Below are positions 7,812 through 16,276 of a stretch of 64,000 nt of DNA, piece after piece (the stretch's first letter is position 1; each line of letters opens with the position of its first letter). The position numbers were made by a program, and so were the translations under genes. Origin of the DNA: Luteibacter sp. Sphag1AF (GTDB lineage Bacteria > Pseudomonadota > Gammaproteobacteria > Xanthomonadales > Rhodanobacteraceae). The stretch is from positions 181,407-245,406 of the forward strand of contig NZ_JACHYH010000006.1 of NCBI RefSeq assembly GCF_014192715.1. The letters are read 5' to 3'. The notes beneath the pieces are model-generated. The model was not told the origin of the DNA, did no database searches, and was given only the letters and a program-made list of their open reading frames with translations.

Positions 7812-8564
7812 TCATTCGGGGTTCGCGGTTACCAGATGGGCAAGAATGGGAGGCACGGAGGCAGTGGCCGCAGCCAGGTGCGCGAATATCTCTTCAATAC
7901 TGATTTCTTCTTCGTCGCCACAGCCCGCCGCGAAATTGGCGACCAGTGCGAGACACGCGTATTGAATATCCAGTTCACGCGCGAGCACGGCTTCGGGCAT
8001 GCCCGTCATGCCCACCAGATCACACCCGTCGCGACGCATGCGGGCGATTTCGGCGCGGGTCTCCAGTCGCGGGCCCTGGGTGGCGCCGTAGCAACCACCG
8101 TCGATCACTGGGTGACCGGCCGCAGCCGCCGCGGCTACCAGCGCGTGACGCAGGCTGGCGGTGTAAGGCTCGCTGAAGTCGATGTGGCGGACTTCGGCAC
8201 CTTCCACGTCACAGAAGCTGGTGTAGCGGCCGTGCGTGTAGTCGATGATCTGGTCGGGAACGACCAGCACCCGCGGGCCCATATCGTCGCGAATGCCGCC
8301 TACGGCGTTTACGCCGACCACGCGGCGAGCGCCCAGGTGATGCAGCGCCCAGAGGTTGGCGCGGTAGTTCACCCGATGCGGGGGCACCGTGTGGCTTTCA
8401 CCGTGACGGGCCAGGAATGCGATGCGGCGACCGTGGAAATCACCCACCACGACGTCGCCCGAGGCAGGGCCAAACGGCGTGTCGACACGGTGGCGTTCGG
8501 CGTTTTCAAGGCCGGGAAACTGGTACAGACCGCTGCCGCCGATGACGGCCAGATCAATGGACAT
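7812..8564 (-). CDS. S-methyl-5'-thioinosine phosphorylase (MTAP/MTIP family)
   Basis: A 250-residue purine nucleoside phosphorylase. It starts 'MSIDLAVIGGSGLYQFPG' with a phosphate-binding Gly/Ser loop, then 'ARHGESHTVPPHRVNYRANLWAL', 'NAVGGIRDDMGP', 'CYGATQGPRLETRAEI' and 'DLVGMTGMPEAVLA'. NAVGGI in place of the adenosine-type TACGSL favours the thioinosine enzyme known from Pseudomonas and xanthomonads, which follows deamination of methylthioadenosine; the exact substrate is inferred. The ATG at 8564 has a GGAG about 9 bases upstream, and the gene follows hpt by 19 bases. The pair fits purine salvage. Confidence 0.85.
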   Translation of the reverse strand: MSIDLAVIGGSGLYQFPGLENAERHRVDTPFGPASGDVVVGDFHGRRIAFLARHGESHTVPPHRVNYRANLWALHHLGARRVVGVNAVGGIRDDMGPRVLVVPDQIIDYTHGRYTSFCDVEGAEVRHIDFSEPYTASLRHALVAAAAAAGHPVIDGGCYGATQGPRLETRAEIARMRRDGCDLVGMTGMPEAVLARELDIQYACLALVANFAAGCGDEEEISIEEIFAHLAAATASVPPILAHLVTANPE

Positions 8565-8583
8565 GGGTGTAACTCCGGAGCTT

Positions 8584-9132
8584 TCAGTCTTTGAGTGCGT
8601 AGATGCCAGGCAGGTTGCGCGCCTGCTCGCGGAAATCCATGCCGTAGCCGAATACGTAACGGTCGGGCAGATCCACGCCGTTGAAGTCGGCCACGATGCC
8701 TTCCGCACGGCGATCATGGATCTTGGTGCACAGCGTGGTCACGAGCACACGACGCGCGCCCAGCGCGAGGCACGCATCGCGCACCGCCTTGAGGGTGTGG
8801 CCTTCATCGAGGATGTCGTCCACCAGCAACACGGTGCGACCTGCCAGCGACACCTGCGGACGGCGCAGCCAGTGCAGCTCGCTGCCCTGGGTATCGCCGC
8901 GGTAGCGCGTGGCATGCACGTAGTCGAACTCAAGATCCGTGCGCACGGACAGGGCGAGCTGACCGGCGAAGATCAGTGCGCCATGCATCACTGTGAGGAA
9001 TACCGGCACTTCGCCATCCAGGGCGGCGTCAATTTCGGCGGCCATGCGGGTGATCTGTGCGTCCAGCGTGGCGCGGTCGAACAGGAGGTCTGACTGGGTC
9101 AGCGCTTCTTTCAGCGTATCGGGAACGATCAC
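8584..9132 (-). CDS. hpt: Hypoxanthine(-guanine) phosphoribosyltransferase
   Basis: A 182-residue type I phosphoribosyltransferase with the PRPP-binding signature 'VLLVDDILDEGHTL' near residues 100-113 and a HGPRT-like N-terminus including 'VFLTVMHGALIFAGQL'. It converts hypoxanthine or guanine plus PRPP to IMP or GMP in the cytoplasm. Spacing is 10 bases from nagZ upstream and 19 bases to MTIP downstream, so it is within the rlmD-CYTH-nagZ-hpt-MTIP operon. MTIP produces hypoxanthine from methylthioinosine, the substrate of this enzyme. Confidence 0.9.
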   Translation of the reverse strand: MIVPDTLKEALTQSDLLFDRATLDAQITRMAAEIDAALDGEVPVFLTVMHGALIFAGQLALSVRTDLEFDYVHATRYRGDTQGSELHWLRRPQVSLAGRTVLLVDDILDEGHTLKAVRDACLALGARRVLVTTLCTKIHDRRAEGIVADFNGVDLPDRYVFGYGMDFREQARNLPGIYALKD

Positions 9133-9142
9133 GGGTCTATCC

Positions 9143-10144
9143 TCAAGAATTCAATGCGGTAACGCGCGCGATGAAGCGATCACGCTGCGGGTTGTCCAGA
9201 AGGCCTGCCCACGTGCTGCCGATGGCGCCACGCAGAGGCACCACACGCTCCGGTGCGGCCAGGCGACGGCCGCGCACGGCGGCAATGGCCTCGTCGACGA
9301 TATCGGGAAAACATGCCAGCACGATGTCGCAACCGGCTTCCAGATGCGCCTGCACACGCGCTGCAATGCCGCCGGCACTGGCCGCAGCCGCCATGCTGAT
9401 GTCGTCGCTGATGACGGCGCCGCGGAAGCCGAGCTCGCCTCGCAGATGATCCCCGATCCACACCGTGGAGAACCCCGCGGGCTGGTCATCAACAGACGGA
9501 TAAAGTACGTGCGCCATCATCACCGCTTCAACGGGTGCTTCGATGCCAGCCGCAAACGGGATGAGGTCGGTGGCCATGATGTCAGCGAGGCTGCGCGCAT
9601 CCACGGCCACATCCACGTGGGTGTCGGCAGCAACGGAGCCATGGCCGGGAAAATGCTTCAGCACGGCCGCCATGCCGCCCAGATGCATGCCACGCACGTA
9701 AGCCTGGATGAGTTCGGCGGCGATCAGCGGATCGGCGTGCAGCGCACGGTTGCCGATGGCGGCGCTGCCGCGATCCAGATCGGCGACCGGCGCAAAGCTG
9801 AAGTCGATGCCCGTGGCGCGCAATTCGCTGGCCATGACCCATGCATGTTCTTCGGCGAGGCGGATGCCTTCGGTCGGATCACGGTCAAATGCTTTACCGA
9901 TGGCGGCCAGCGGCGGAAGCAACGTGAAACCTTCGCGCAGGCGCTGCACGCGACCGCCTTCCTGATCCACGCACACCAGGAAGTCGTCGCCAGCCACATC
10001 ACGCACCGCGTCCACGAGTGCCTGCACCTGCTCGCGCGACACCACATTGCGCGAAAAAAGGATCACGCCAATGACGCCCGGCGCGGTAATTCGCGCGTGT
10101 TCGTGTGCCAGCAGTTCCGGCCCTTCCAGCCCGATGATCAGCAT
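9143..10144 (-). CDS. nagZ: Beta-N-acetylhexosaminidase NagZ
   Basis: A 333-residue family 3 glycoside hydrolase. The signature 'KHFPGHGS' lies at residues 163-170, with 'VCVDQEGGRVQRL' near 57-69 and 'AVISDDISM' carrying the likely Asp nucleophile. NagZ removes GlcNAc from 1,6-anhydro-muropeptides in the cytoplasm during wall recycling. I choose the ATG at 10144, which has GGGAG eight bases upstream and overlaps the CYTH gene by seven bases; a GTG at 10159 is possible but less natural for the family. Confidence 0.92.
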   Translation of the reverse strand: MLIIGLEGPELLAHEHARITAPGVIGVILFSRNVVSREQVQALVDAVRDVAGDDFLVCVDQEGGRVQRLREGFTLLPPLAAIGKAFDRDPTEGIRLAEEHAWVMASELRATGIDFSFAPVADLDRGSAAIGNRALHADPLIAAELIQAYVRGMHLGGMAAVLKHFPGHGSVAADTHVDVAVDARSLADIMATDLIPFAAGIEAPVEAVMMAHVLYPSVDDQPAGFSTVWIGDHLRGELGFRGAVISDDISMAAAASAGGIAARVQAHLEAGCDIVLACFPDIVDEAIAAVRGRRLAAPERVVPLRGAIGSTWAGLLDNPQRDRFIARVTALNS

Positions 10145-10638
10145 GCCGTGCTCTCCCACTGACTGAAGGGATGATCAATCAGGTTCACGTTGTAGTAGCG
10201 CGGATCGTCGCTCACTTCGCGTCCCAGCCATGATGGACGCGGAAAGTCTGCGTCCACATGCGGGAGTTCGACTTCCGCCACGATGAGGCCCGCGTTGGCG
10301 CCCGCGAATTCATCCACCTCGAACAGCACGCCGTCCACGACGACGTGGTGACGGGTTTTCTCCACGGCGCCATCGCACAGATCGGCCAGCATGCGCAGGG
10401 CATCGTCCAGCGGAATGGGATAATCGTATTCCTGGCGCTCGATACCCAATGTGGCCGACTTGATGTTGAGCCACGCCTCATCACCCGAACGACGCAAGCG
10501 TACCGACGAGCGCGCGCTGCCATCGCGGATGGCCGTTGCGCCCACCAGGTAGCCCTGCGCAATGACCTCGCTGCGCGACACGTGCGGTCGCCAGCTGTCA
10601 TCGGCGAGAAGAAACTTGCGTTCGATTTCAATGCCCAT
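10138..10638 (-). CDS. CYTH domain protein (inorganic triphosphatase-like)
   Basis: A 166-residue single CYTH domain. The ExExK motif is at residues 4-8 (IEIERKFLL); charged tunnel strands follow (SSVRLRRSG, WLNIKSA, FEVDEFAG, VAEVELP), forming the eight-strand triphosphate tunnel. The best-known bacterial members hydrolyse tripolyphosphate; adenylate cyclase or thiamine triphosphatase activities occur in other CYTH branches, so the substrate is not decided. It lies 21 bases after rlmD and overlaps nagZ by seven bases. Confidence 0.88.
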   Translation of the reverse strand: MGIEIERKFLLADDSWRPHVSRSEVIAQGYLVGATAIRDGSARSSVRLRRSGDEAWLNIKSATLGIERQEYDYPIPLDDALRMLADLCDGAVEKTRHHVVVDGVLFEVDEFAGANAGLIVAEVELPHVDADFPRPSWLGREVSDDPRYYNVNLIDHPFSQWESTAC

Positions 10639-10659
10639 CGTGTTCGGATTCCGGAAGAG

Positions 10660-11958
10660 TCAGCGCTCGAAAAGCGCGATGGATTCGACATGAGCCGTGT
10701 GCGGGAACATGTCCATCACACCGGCACTGACGAGGCGGAAGCCATGTTTCTGCACAAGGATGCCAGCGTCACGCGCCAGCGAACCCGGGTGGCACGACAC
10801 GTACACGACGCGGCGCGTCGCCTTCCCGGGCAGGTATTCCAGCACTTTGTCTGCACCTGCGCGCGGCGGGTCAAGTACGAGCTTGTCCCACACCTGGGTG
10901 GCCCAGGGGGCGTGCTTCTGATTCTCGAACAGGTTGGCCACGGCGAACGACACGTTGTGCAGGCCGTTGCGTGCGGCGTTTTCTGCTGCGCGCTCGACCA
11001 GCCCATGTTCACCTTCCACGCCGATCACATGAGCCACGTGACGGGCAATGGGCAGGGTGAAGTTGCCGAGGCCGCAGAAGAGATCCAGCACGCGATCGGT
11101 CGGCTGCGGATCCAGCAGTTCCATGGTGCGCGCCATCATGCGCTGGTTCATGCCGGCGTTGACCTGCACGAAGTCCAGAGGACGGAATTCCAGCTCGACG
11201 TTGTCGGCGGTGATGGCGAAGGCCAGGCGCGGCTGTTCCGGCCATAGCGGATGTACCGTAGAGATGCCGCCCGGTTGCAGATAGATGGCCAGACCGTGCT
11301 GCTGCCCGAAAGCAACGAGCTTGGCCTGATCGCCTGCCGACAATGGCGTCATGTGACGGAACACCAGTGCCACCGTGTCATCACCCGCGGCAAATTCCAC
11401 CTGCGGGATGTCACTGCGGGCTTCCAGCGTGCCGATCATGTCGGCCAGCAAGCCCACCTTGGGGCCCAGCGCGGGATGAATCACTTCGCAGTGGGTGATG
11501 TCGGCGACGAAGCCCGGATTGGATTCCTCGCGGAAGCCGACCAGCACCCTCTCCTTCTTGGCCACGTAACGCACCGAGAAGCGGCCCTTGCGACGATAGC
11601 CCCATGGCTGATCGGTCAGCGGTGGCAGCCACGTTTCCGGGCGCACCTTGCCAATGCGCTCGAAGTTCTCGGCCAGCACGTTCTGCTTGGCTTCGATCTG
11701 CGCTGCCGGGTCCATGTGTTGCAGCGAGCATCCGCTGCACATCGTGAAATGCCGGCAGCGCGGCTCGACGCGATGCACCGAGGGCGTGATGATTTCGACG
11801 ATATCGGCTTCGTCGTAATTGCGGTGACGCTTGCGCAGCGCAACGCGCACGCTTTCGCCCATCAGCGCACCACTGACAAAAACAGCCTTGTTGTCGATGC
11901 GGGCAACGCCCCGACCGTCATGAGTGAGGCCGGTAATAGTGGTTTGAAATTCAGTCAT
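10660..11958 (-). CDS. rlmD: 23S rRNA (uracil(1939)-C(5))-methyltransferase RlmD
   Basis: A 432-residue TrmA-superfamily enzyme. It has an N-terminal TRAM domain (GLTHDGRGVAR), a 4Fe-4S cluster motif with Cys68, Cys74 and Cys77 plus a later Cys in 'ITHCEV', and a C-terminal SAM-binding domain (VLDLFCGLGNFTLP). The catalytic Cys is in 'VYVSCHPGSLARD', with the base in 'HTAHVESIALFER'. It methylates U1939 of 23S rRNA. It is the first gene of the operon leading into CYTH, nagZ, hpt and MTIP. Its ribosome binding region directly abuts the T-tract of the terminator ending the ydbH-ydbL unit. Confidence 0.94.
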   Translation of the reverse strand: MTEFQTTITGLTHDGRGVARIDNKAVFVSGALMGESVRVALRKRHRNYDEADIVEIITPSVHRVEPRCRHFTMCSGCSLQHMDPAAQIEAKQNVLAENFERIGKVRPETWLPPLTDQPWGYRRKGRFSVRYVAKKERVLVGFREESNPGFVADITHCEVIHPALGPKVGLLADMIGTLEARSDIPQVEFAAGDDTVALVFRHMTPLSAGDQAKLVAFGQQHGLAIYLQPGGISTVHPLWPEQPRLAFAITADNVELEFRPLDFVQVNAGMNQRMMARTMELLDPQPTDRVLDLFCGLGNFTLPIARHVAHVIGVEGEHGLVERAAENAARNGLHNVSFAVANLFENQKHAPWATQVWDKLVLDPPRAGADKVLEYLPGKATRRVVYVSCHPGSLARDAGILVQKHGFRLVSAGVMDMFPHTAHVESIALFER

Positions 11959-11962
11959 CTTC

Positions 11963-11992
11963 TGAAAAAAGAAGCCCGGAGCGGGTCCGGGC
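11963..11992 (-). terminator. Rho-independent terminator after ydbL, abutting rlmD
   Basis: Seven-base stem (11974-11980 with 11986-11992), GCGGG-side loop, then TTCTTTTTT on the minus strand. The T-tract ends only a few bases before the rlmD ATG and overlaps its leader, so rlmD either has a promoter inside the hairpin region or depends on read-through. Confidence 0.8.
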
Positions 11993-12035
11993 AGTCAATC
12001 GGTCGAGAGGGCCGCCAGGGCGGCACGGCGTGTGC

Positions 12036-12653
12036 CTACCTGCGCTTCCAGGCACCCGAGGCGTCCTGATAATACCAGCCCGGCGGGGAACGCTCGATCC
12101 ATCCAGACGCAAAGGTGGTACGGATGCGGCTTTCCCACTCCGGATGGCCGTTGGCGCTGGCCACTTCACGGTACAGGGCGGCGCGATCGCGGTTTTCGTC
12201 GGCCACCACGGCAGCAACCTGGGCCCGGTCGGCCAGCGGCAGCTGAGAGGCATCACGCACCGCGACCATGCCATCGGCCGTGAAGCCCACGGCGCCCTGA
12301 TCGAAGTAACCCTTCAAGTTGCCACGGAAGCGGTTTTTCATACGCTCGCGAATGGCTTCGGTGGCGGGGGTCTGCACGCGCACGTCGGGAACGTCGGCAG
12401 CCGTTGCGGTGGGAATGATCAGATCAAGCAGGGAGGCAGAAGGTTGCTGGCCGGAAGCCGGCCTGGCCGCAGGCCGAAGTACCGGCTTGGGGTCTTTGGC
12501 GGCCGGTGCCACACCGCTGTCGTCCAGCACGTTGCCAATGAACTGGTCGGCCGCTTTCTGTGCCGCCGCTTCCGGGAAGTACACGTTGATGGTGACGCAA
12601 CCGACCAGCGCGACGAACGCGGTGGCCAGCAGGCCCAGAGTGAATTGACGCAT
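12036..12653 (-). CDS. YdbL/DUF1318 family lipoprotein
   Basis: A 205-residue protein with a lipoprotein signal: a hydrophobic N-terminus and lipobox LVGC (Cys19). After Cys19 comes 'VTINVYFPEAAAQKAADQF', the N-terminal element of DUF1318 lipoproteins, a Pro/Ala-rich linker (about 55-75), and a C-terminal YdbL-like domain (ERMKNRFRGNLKGYFDQG ... GWYYQDASGAWK). In E. coli, YdbL works with the large intermembrane protein YdbH and the small lipoprotein YnbE in phospholipid transport to the outer membrane. Here it directly follows ydbH (21 bases) with no separate ynbE, and its lipobox plus the short TIN-V-F strand may replace YnbE. Confidence 0.8.
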   Translation of the reverse strand: MRQFTLGLLATAFVALVGCVTINVYFPEAAAQKAADQFIGNVLDDSGVAPAAKDPKPVLRPAARPASGQQPSASLLDLIIPTATAADVPDVRVQTPATEAIRERMKNRFRGNLKGYFDQGAVGFTADGMVAVRDASQLPLADRAQVAAVVADENRDRAALYREVASANGHPEWESRIRTTFASGWIERSPPGWYYQDASGAWKRR

Positions 12654-12674
12654 GCGGCTCTCCTTGAGGTGTCG

Positions 12675-14702
12675 CTACTGTATGACGGGTGCGTTGCCTT
12701 CGGTAGCCGATTTCAGACGACGGACCAGCGTGGGCCAGTCCACTTCATGCTGATGCCCGATCACCGACAGTCGGGGCAGCCCGCTTCCTTCGACGATAGT
12801 GTAGCCGCCGTTGGTCTCGCCCAGACCGCCCATGCTGCACACTTCCGAACGAAGCGTGCAGGTGAGGCCAATGCGTTTATAGCCGAACGTCTTGAACAGC
12901 TTCAGCACGGCGCCCTGCAAACCGGCAGCAACACCACCCCCTCCCACGGCCGTGAGGTTGTTGACGGCCTGCTGGCTGATCCGGCCGCCCTCGGGTGCGA
13001 GCAGTTGCGCCTTGAACGCCACGGGCGTCCAGCCGACCAGACGCAGATTCGACACCGAGCCATTCAGGCGTCCGGTGATGTTGCCGAAGTCGAACACGCC
13101 GGTCAGCAGCCCGAGATCCAGCTTGCTGATCGACACGTTGGCCGTAAGCACCGGCACATCACTGAAGGGCTTTTCGAGTGTTAGCGCCGTAACGTCCACG
13201 AAGCCATCGAAAACGTTGAGCGTGAGGCCTCCGCCCAGTTCCATCCGGTCGTCCACATAGCGCAACGAGGGCACGGCGCCGCCGACGGTGCCGCCGAACT
13301 GTGGCCAGCCAAACGCCCTGGAAAGCTGGGACATGTTGACCTGGGTGAGCACCAGCGAGGTCTGCAATCGTTCGCCGCGCGATGCGGCCGGGTCGAAGGT
13401 CAGGCCCTGTACGCGCAGTTGTCCATCCAGCACAGGAATGGCCGCGGGCTTCTGCAACGTCAGCTTGCCGTTGACGCCCTGCCAGTGCGCTTCGGTCGCG
13501 CCATTGGGAATGTTGAATACCTGCAGCGAACGCCAGCCAAGCTGGGTGGCCGGACGCGTGGCGCCCACCGCCCAGTCCAGGCCGCCGCGCAGCCCGCGAA
13601 CACCCAGGCGACCTGCTGCGTCCTGAAGATCCAGGCCATCGGTGTGAAACGCAAACGAGGTCAATCCGCCCGAACCCATGGCCACCTTGGCGGTGAAGGC
13701 CCCGGAGGACTGAAGCCCGGGCAGGCCCAGGGTGGCCAGCCAGCTCTTGCCGTAGCGGTCATAGGCGGCGGGCATGCGGGCGTCCACCCGATTCAATGCC
13801 AGGCGGTCGAGGTCGCCGGACGGCGAGAAGCCCAGGTCACCCTCCAGCGTCAATGCATCCGGATCATTCACGCGCAGGCGCTGGATGGAAAGCGCGCCCT
13901 TCTGCGAACGCGCATCGAACGAGAGTTGCACCGGGTGCGCCGGCAGTCGCGCGTACATCGGCCCCAGCAGTAGTTCGCCGCCGCGCAGGGTGCTTTCCAG
14001 GGTAATCGCCGCCCCACCACCGGAGGTGTCGAGGCCGAGGCGGCCACTACCCGTCAGCCGGGCACCGGCCAGTGTGCCGCCCGGGGAATCGAAGCCCACG
14101 CCGGTCAGCGAAAACTGGCCGGTGGTCTGAATGCCTTTGTCCAGCACGTCCAGCGCCAGCTCGGCGTCAACCTTGCCGGTGGTCGCCCTGCCCGACCAGA
14201 CGGTGGACAGCAGCCCTTGCAACCAGCCAGCCGGGAGGTTCTTGAGGCTGATCTGGGCGTGGGTGGGCTCGTCGATGGGCATAGCCACGGATGCAGAGGC
14301 CTTGTCCTGGACGATGTCGACCTGCAGCGTATTGGCGGCATCGTCGGCCACCAGCGTGACATGGGCTTTGGAAAGCGCGGCGCCAGGCGCGCCGGTGAGC
14401 TTCACGTCGCCGTCGAAAAGCCAGCGTCCCTGCTCGTCGCGGGTCAGCGAGCCGTTCAGCGACAGACCCACCCGTTTCCAGCCCATGGCCGGGATATCGG
14501 CGCGCACAGCGCTCAGGCGAACGTTGAGACTATTGCCAGAGGACGATGGATCGAGACCGGCATCAACGTTCTTCATCTGGATGCCGGGCATATTCAGCAC
14601 GTCAGCCGACACCGCCACTCCCGCGTTTACCCCGAACGAACATGCCAGGGCGGCAAGGAATACGAGCAGAAAGCCGAGTTGTCGTCTTGATACCGGAGGC
14701 AT
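12675..14702 (-). CDS. YdbH-like intermembrane phospholipid transport protein (AsmA-like)
   Basis: A 675-residue protein with an N-terminal membrane anchor/signal (QLGFLLVFLAALACSFG), followed by long stretches of alternating hydrophobic beta strands typical of repeating beta-groove (AsmA-like) proteins such as YdbH, TamB and YhdP. The C-terminal ~200 residues correspond to the YdbH domain (e.g. 'MELGGGLTLNVFDGFVDVT', 'DLGLLTGVFDFGNITGRLNG', 'GYKRIGLTCTLR'). It would bridge inner and outer membranes and carry phospholipids, with ydbL downstream in the same operon. The start at 14702 begins the hydrophobic anchor; no other gene lies in front on this strand. Confidence 0.82.
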   Translation of the reverse strand: MPPVSRRQLGFLLVFLAALACSFGVNAGVAVSADVLNMPGIQMKNVDAGLDPSSSGNSLNVRLSAVRADIPAMGWKRVGLSLNGSLTRDEQGRWLFDGDVKLTGAPGAALSKAHVTLVADDAANTLQVDIVQDKASASVAMPIDEPTHAQISLKNLPAGWLQGLLSTVWSGRATTGKVDAELALDVLDKGIQTTGQFSLTGVGFDSPGGTLAGARLTGSGRLGLDTSGGGAAITLESTLRGGELLLGPMYARLPAHPVQLSFDARSQKGALSIQRLRVNDPDALTLEGDLGFSPSGDLDRLALNRVDARMPAAYDRYGKSWLATLGLPGLQSSGAFTAKVAMGSGGLTSFAFHTDGLDLQDAAGRLGVRGLRGGLDWAVGATRPATQLGWRSLQVFNIPNGATEAHWQGVNGKLTLQKPAAIPVLDGQLRVQGLTFDPAASRGERLQTSLVLTQVNMSQLSRAFGWPQFGGTVGGAVPSLRYVDDRMELGGGLTLNVFDGFVDVTALTLEKPFSDVPVLTANVSISKLDLGLLTGVFDFGNITGRLNGSVSNLRLVGWTPVAFKAQLLAPEGGRISQQAVNNLTAVGGGGVAAGLQGAVLKLFKTFGYKRIGLTCTLRSEVCSMGGLGETNGGYTIVEGSGLPRLSVIGHQHEVDWPTLVRRLKSATEGNAPVIQ

Positions 14703-14746
14703 GTGCGGTCATTCTGCCAAAACCAGATGAACAACACGGAACGTTG

Positions 14747-15502
14747 ATGACACCTGATCACACGAAGTGCTCCCATTCGCCTGCACAGGCGCCCCAGACC
14801 GCCGCCCGGATCCTCGTGGCAGACGATGACGAGACCACCCGCCAGTTCCTCGGCGAAGTTCTCAACAGCATGGGGTATGAGGTTACCTGTTGTGCAGACG
14901 GCCGTGCAGCCGCCGCGCTGGCAGCCACCGAGTTCTATGATGCCCTGATCCTGGATTGCCGCATGCCCCACGCCGGGGCCATCAGCGTGCTGACCGTACT
15001 GCGTGCCGATGCAGCGGCCCGCTCGGTGCGCAGCCCGGCCATCGCCACCAGCGCCGATGTGCCGCCCGAGCTTCGTGCCGAGCTTCATGCTGCCGGATTT
15101 GCGGCGGTACTGGAGAAGCCCTGCCAACAGGCGGACCTGCACAAGCTGCTGGGTAACGTACTGGGCACCCGGGCGGCGCTTGCCACGCTGGATGACCGTG
15201 AGGCGCTGGCCGCTACCGGCGACGCCCAGACCATGCAGGCGCTGCGCACCCTGCTTCATGCCGAACTGGCACAGCTGGACGACGACCTGCCCGACCTGGC
15301 GCACCGCCCGCGCGAACTGGTCGAACGCCTGCACCGGCTGCGCTCAGCCTGCGGTTTTTGCGGAGCCAGTCGTCTCGGTGCGCAGGCGCGCACGCTTCAT
15401 CTGAAGGTGCTGGCCAGCGCTGCGGCGCCCGCCGAGGATGACCTCGCCGCCTTCCGCGACGACCTGCGAACGACTATCGACGCGCTTGCCGTGCCCGCCT
15501 GA
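14747..15502 (+). CDS. Response regulator with C-terminal Hpt domain (orphan REC-Hpt protein)
   Basis: A 251-residue protein. Residues ~20-140 form a receiver domain: acidic pair 'ILVADDDETTRQFL', phosphoacceptor Asp in 'ALILDCRMP', and a Lys in 'VLEKPCQQ'. The C-terminal part (about 155-250) is helical and carries 'RLHRLRSACGFCGAS', matching the histidine phosphotransfer (Hpt) motif with its His. No DNA-binding domain or partner kinase lies nearby, so it would receive and pass on phosphate in a phosphorelay, partners unknown. The ATG at 14747 is preceded by CGGA; longer frames run into the ydbH promoter region. It is convergent with recO (1-base gap). Confidence 0.82.
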   Translation: MTPDHTKCSHSPAQAPQTAARILVADDDETTRQFLGEVLNSMGYEVTCCADGRAAAALAATEFYDALILDCRMPHAGAISVLTVLRADAAARSVRSPAIATSADVPPELRAELHAAGFAAVLEKPCQQADLHKLLGNVLGTRAALATLDDREALAATGDAQTMQALRTLLHAELAQLDDDLPDLAHRPRELVERLHRLRSACGFCGASRLGAQARTLHLKVLASAAAPAEDDLAAFRDDLRTTIDALAVPA

Positions 15503-15503
15503 C

Positions 15504-16214
15504 TCAACGGCGGGTCATGGCGCCACCCAGCACCCGCCATGCACGCAGCTCGCCGCCACCCAGATGGAAACCGATTACCTGGCGCATCAGCCGGCGCAGG
15601 GCTACGAGGCCCGCCGTATCCGGGCAGGTGTCGGCGGCAAACGCCAGCAGGTCGCTGCCACGGATGGCTTCACGATCCCCCGGACGCGCCAGCAGCGAGC
15701 CCGTGCCTGGCGTGTAGCGATAGGAGGCATCCGGGTCCACCGGCTCGTCGCGCTCGACGTCCATATCCAGTTGCAGGCCGTAACCCAGGGTGTCGAGCAT
15801 GTCGCGTTCGAAACGGCGCAACGACCAGGCCAGCGCTTCGCCCGCCGCCATCCGCCGAAGCGTGATGCCATACAGGTCAAATAGCTCGGGGTTGGCGTCC
15901 TGACGCCCGGTCAGGCGCACGATCAGCTCGTTGAGGTACAGACCGGCCAGTCCCGCATCGCCGGTCAGGCGCGTGGCCATGCCGGCGAACTCGGCGGCAC
16001 GCAGGGTGGCCAGTTCCCCCTTCATCAGGAGGTCCAGCGAAAGCTGCTGGAAGGGCTCCAGTTGCGAGCGCTGGTTGCGCGCCCGCTCACGGCGAACCCC
16101 ACGCGCGACGACGCCAATGCGGCCGTGGTCGCGGGTCAGGCATTCGACCAGCATCGAGGTCTCGCGATACGGACGCGCGTGCAGCACATAGGCAGGCTGT
16201 TGTTCGACGCGCAC
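15504..16214 (-). CDS. recO: DNA repair protein RecO
   Basis: A 236-residue protein with the RecO N-terminal OB fold ('AYVLHARPYRETSMLVECLT', 'GVVARGVRRERA') and the helical C-terminal domain. RecO loads RecA onto SSB-coated single strands in the RecF pathway. It ends the conserved lepA-lepB-DUF4845-rnc-era-recO series, 62 bases after era; that spacer contains a short GC-rich inverted repeat but no clear terminator. I did not identify the Cys zinc ligands found in some RecO proteins. Confidence 0.9.
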   Translation of the reverse strand: MRVEQQPAYVLHARPYRETSMLVECLTRDHGRIGVVARGVRRERARNQRSQLEPFQQLSLDLLMKGELATLRAAEFAGMATRLTGDAGLAGLYLNELIVRLTGRQDANPELFDLYGITLRRMAAGEALAWSLRRFERDMLDTLGYGLQLDMDVERDEPVDPDASYRYTPGTGSLLARPGDREAIRGSDLLAFAADTCPDTAGLVALRRLMRQVIGFHLGGGELRAWRVLGGAMTRR

Positions 16215-16276
16215 GGGACCTCTCTTTGACTGTCGTGACCACGGCGCCCTTCACGGGCGCGGCAGCCACGAAGGCA

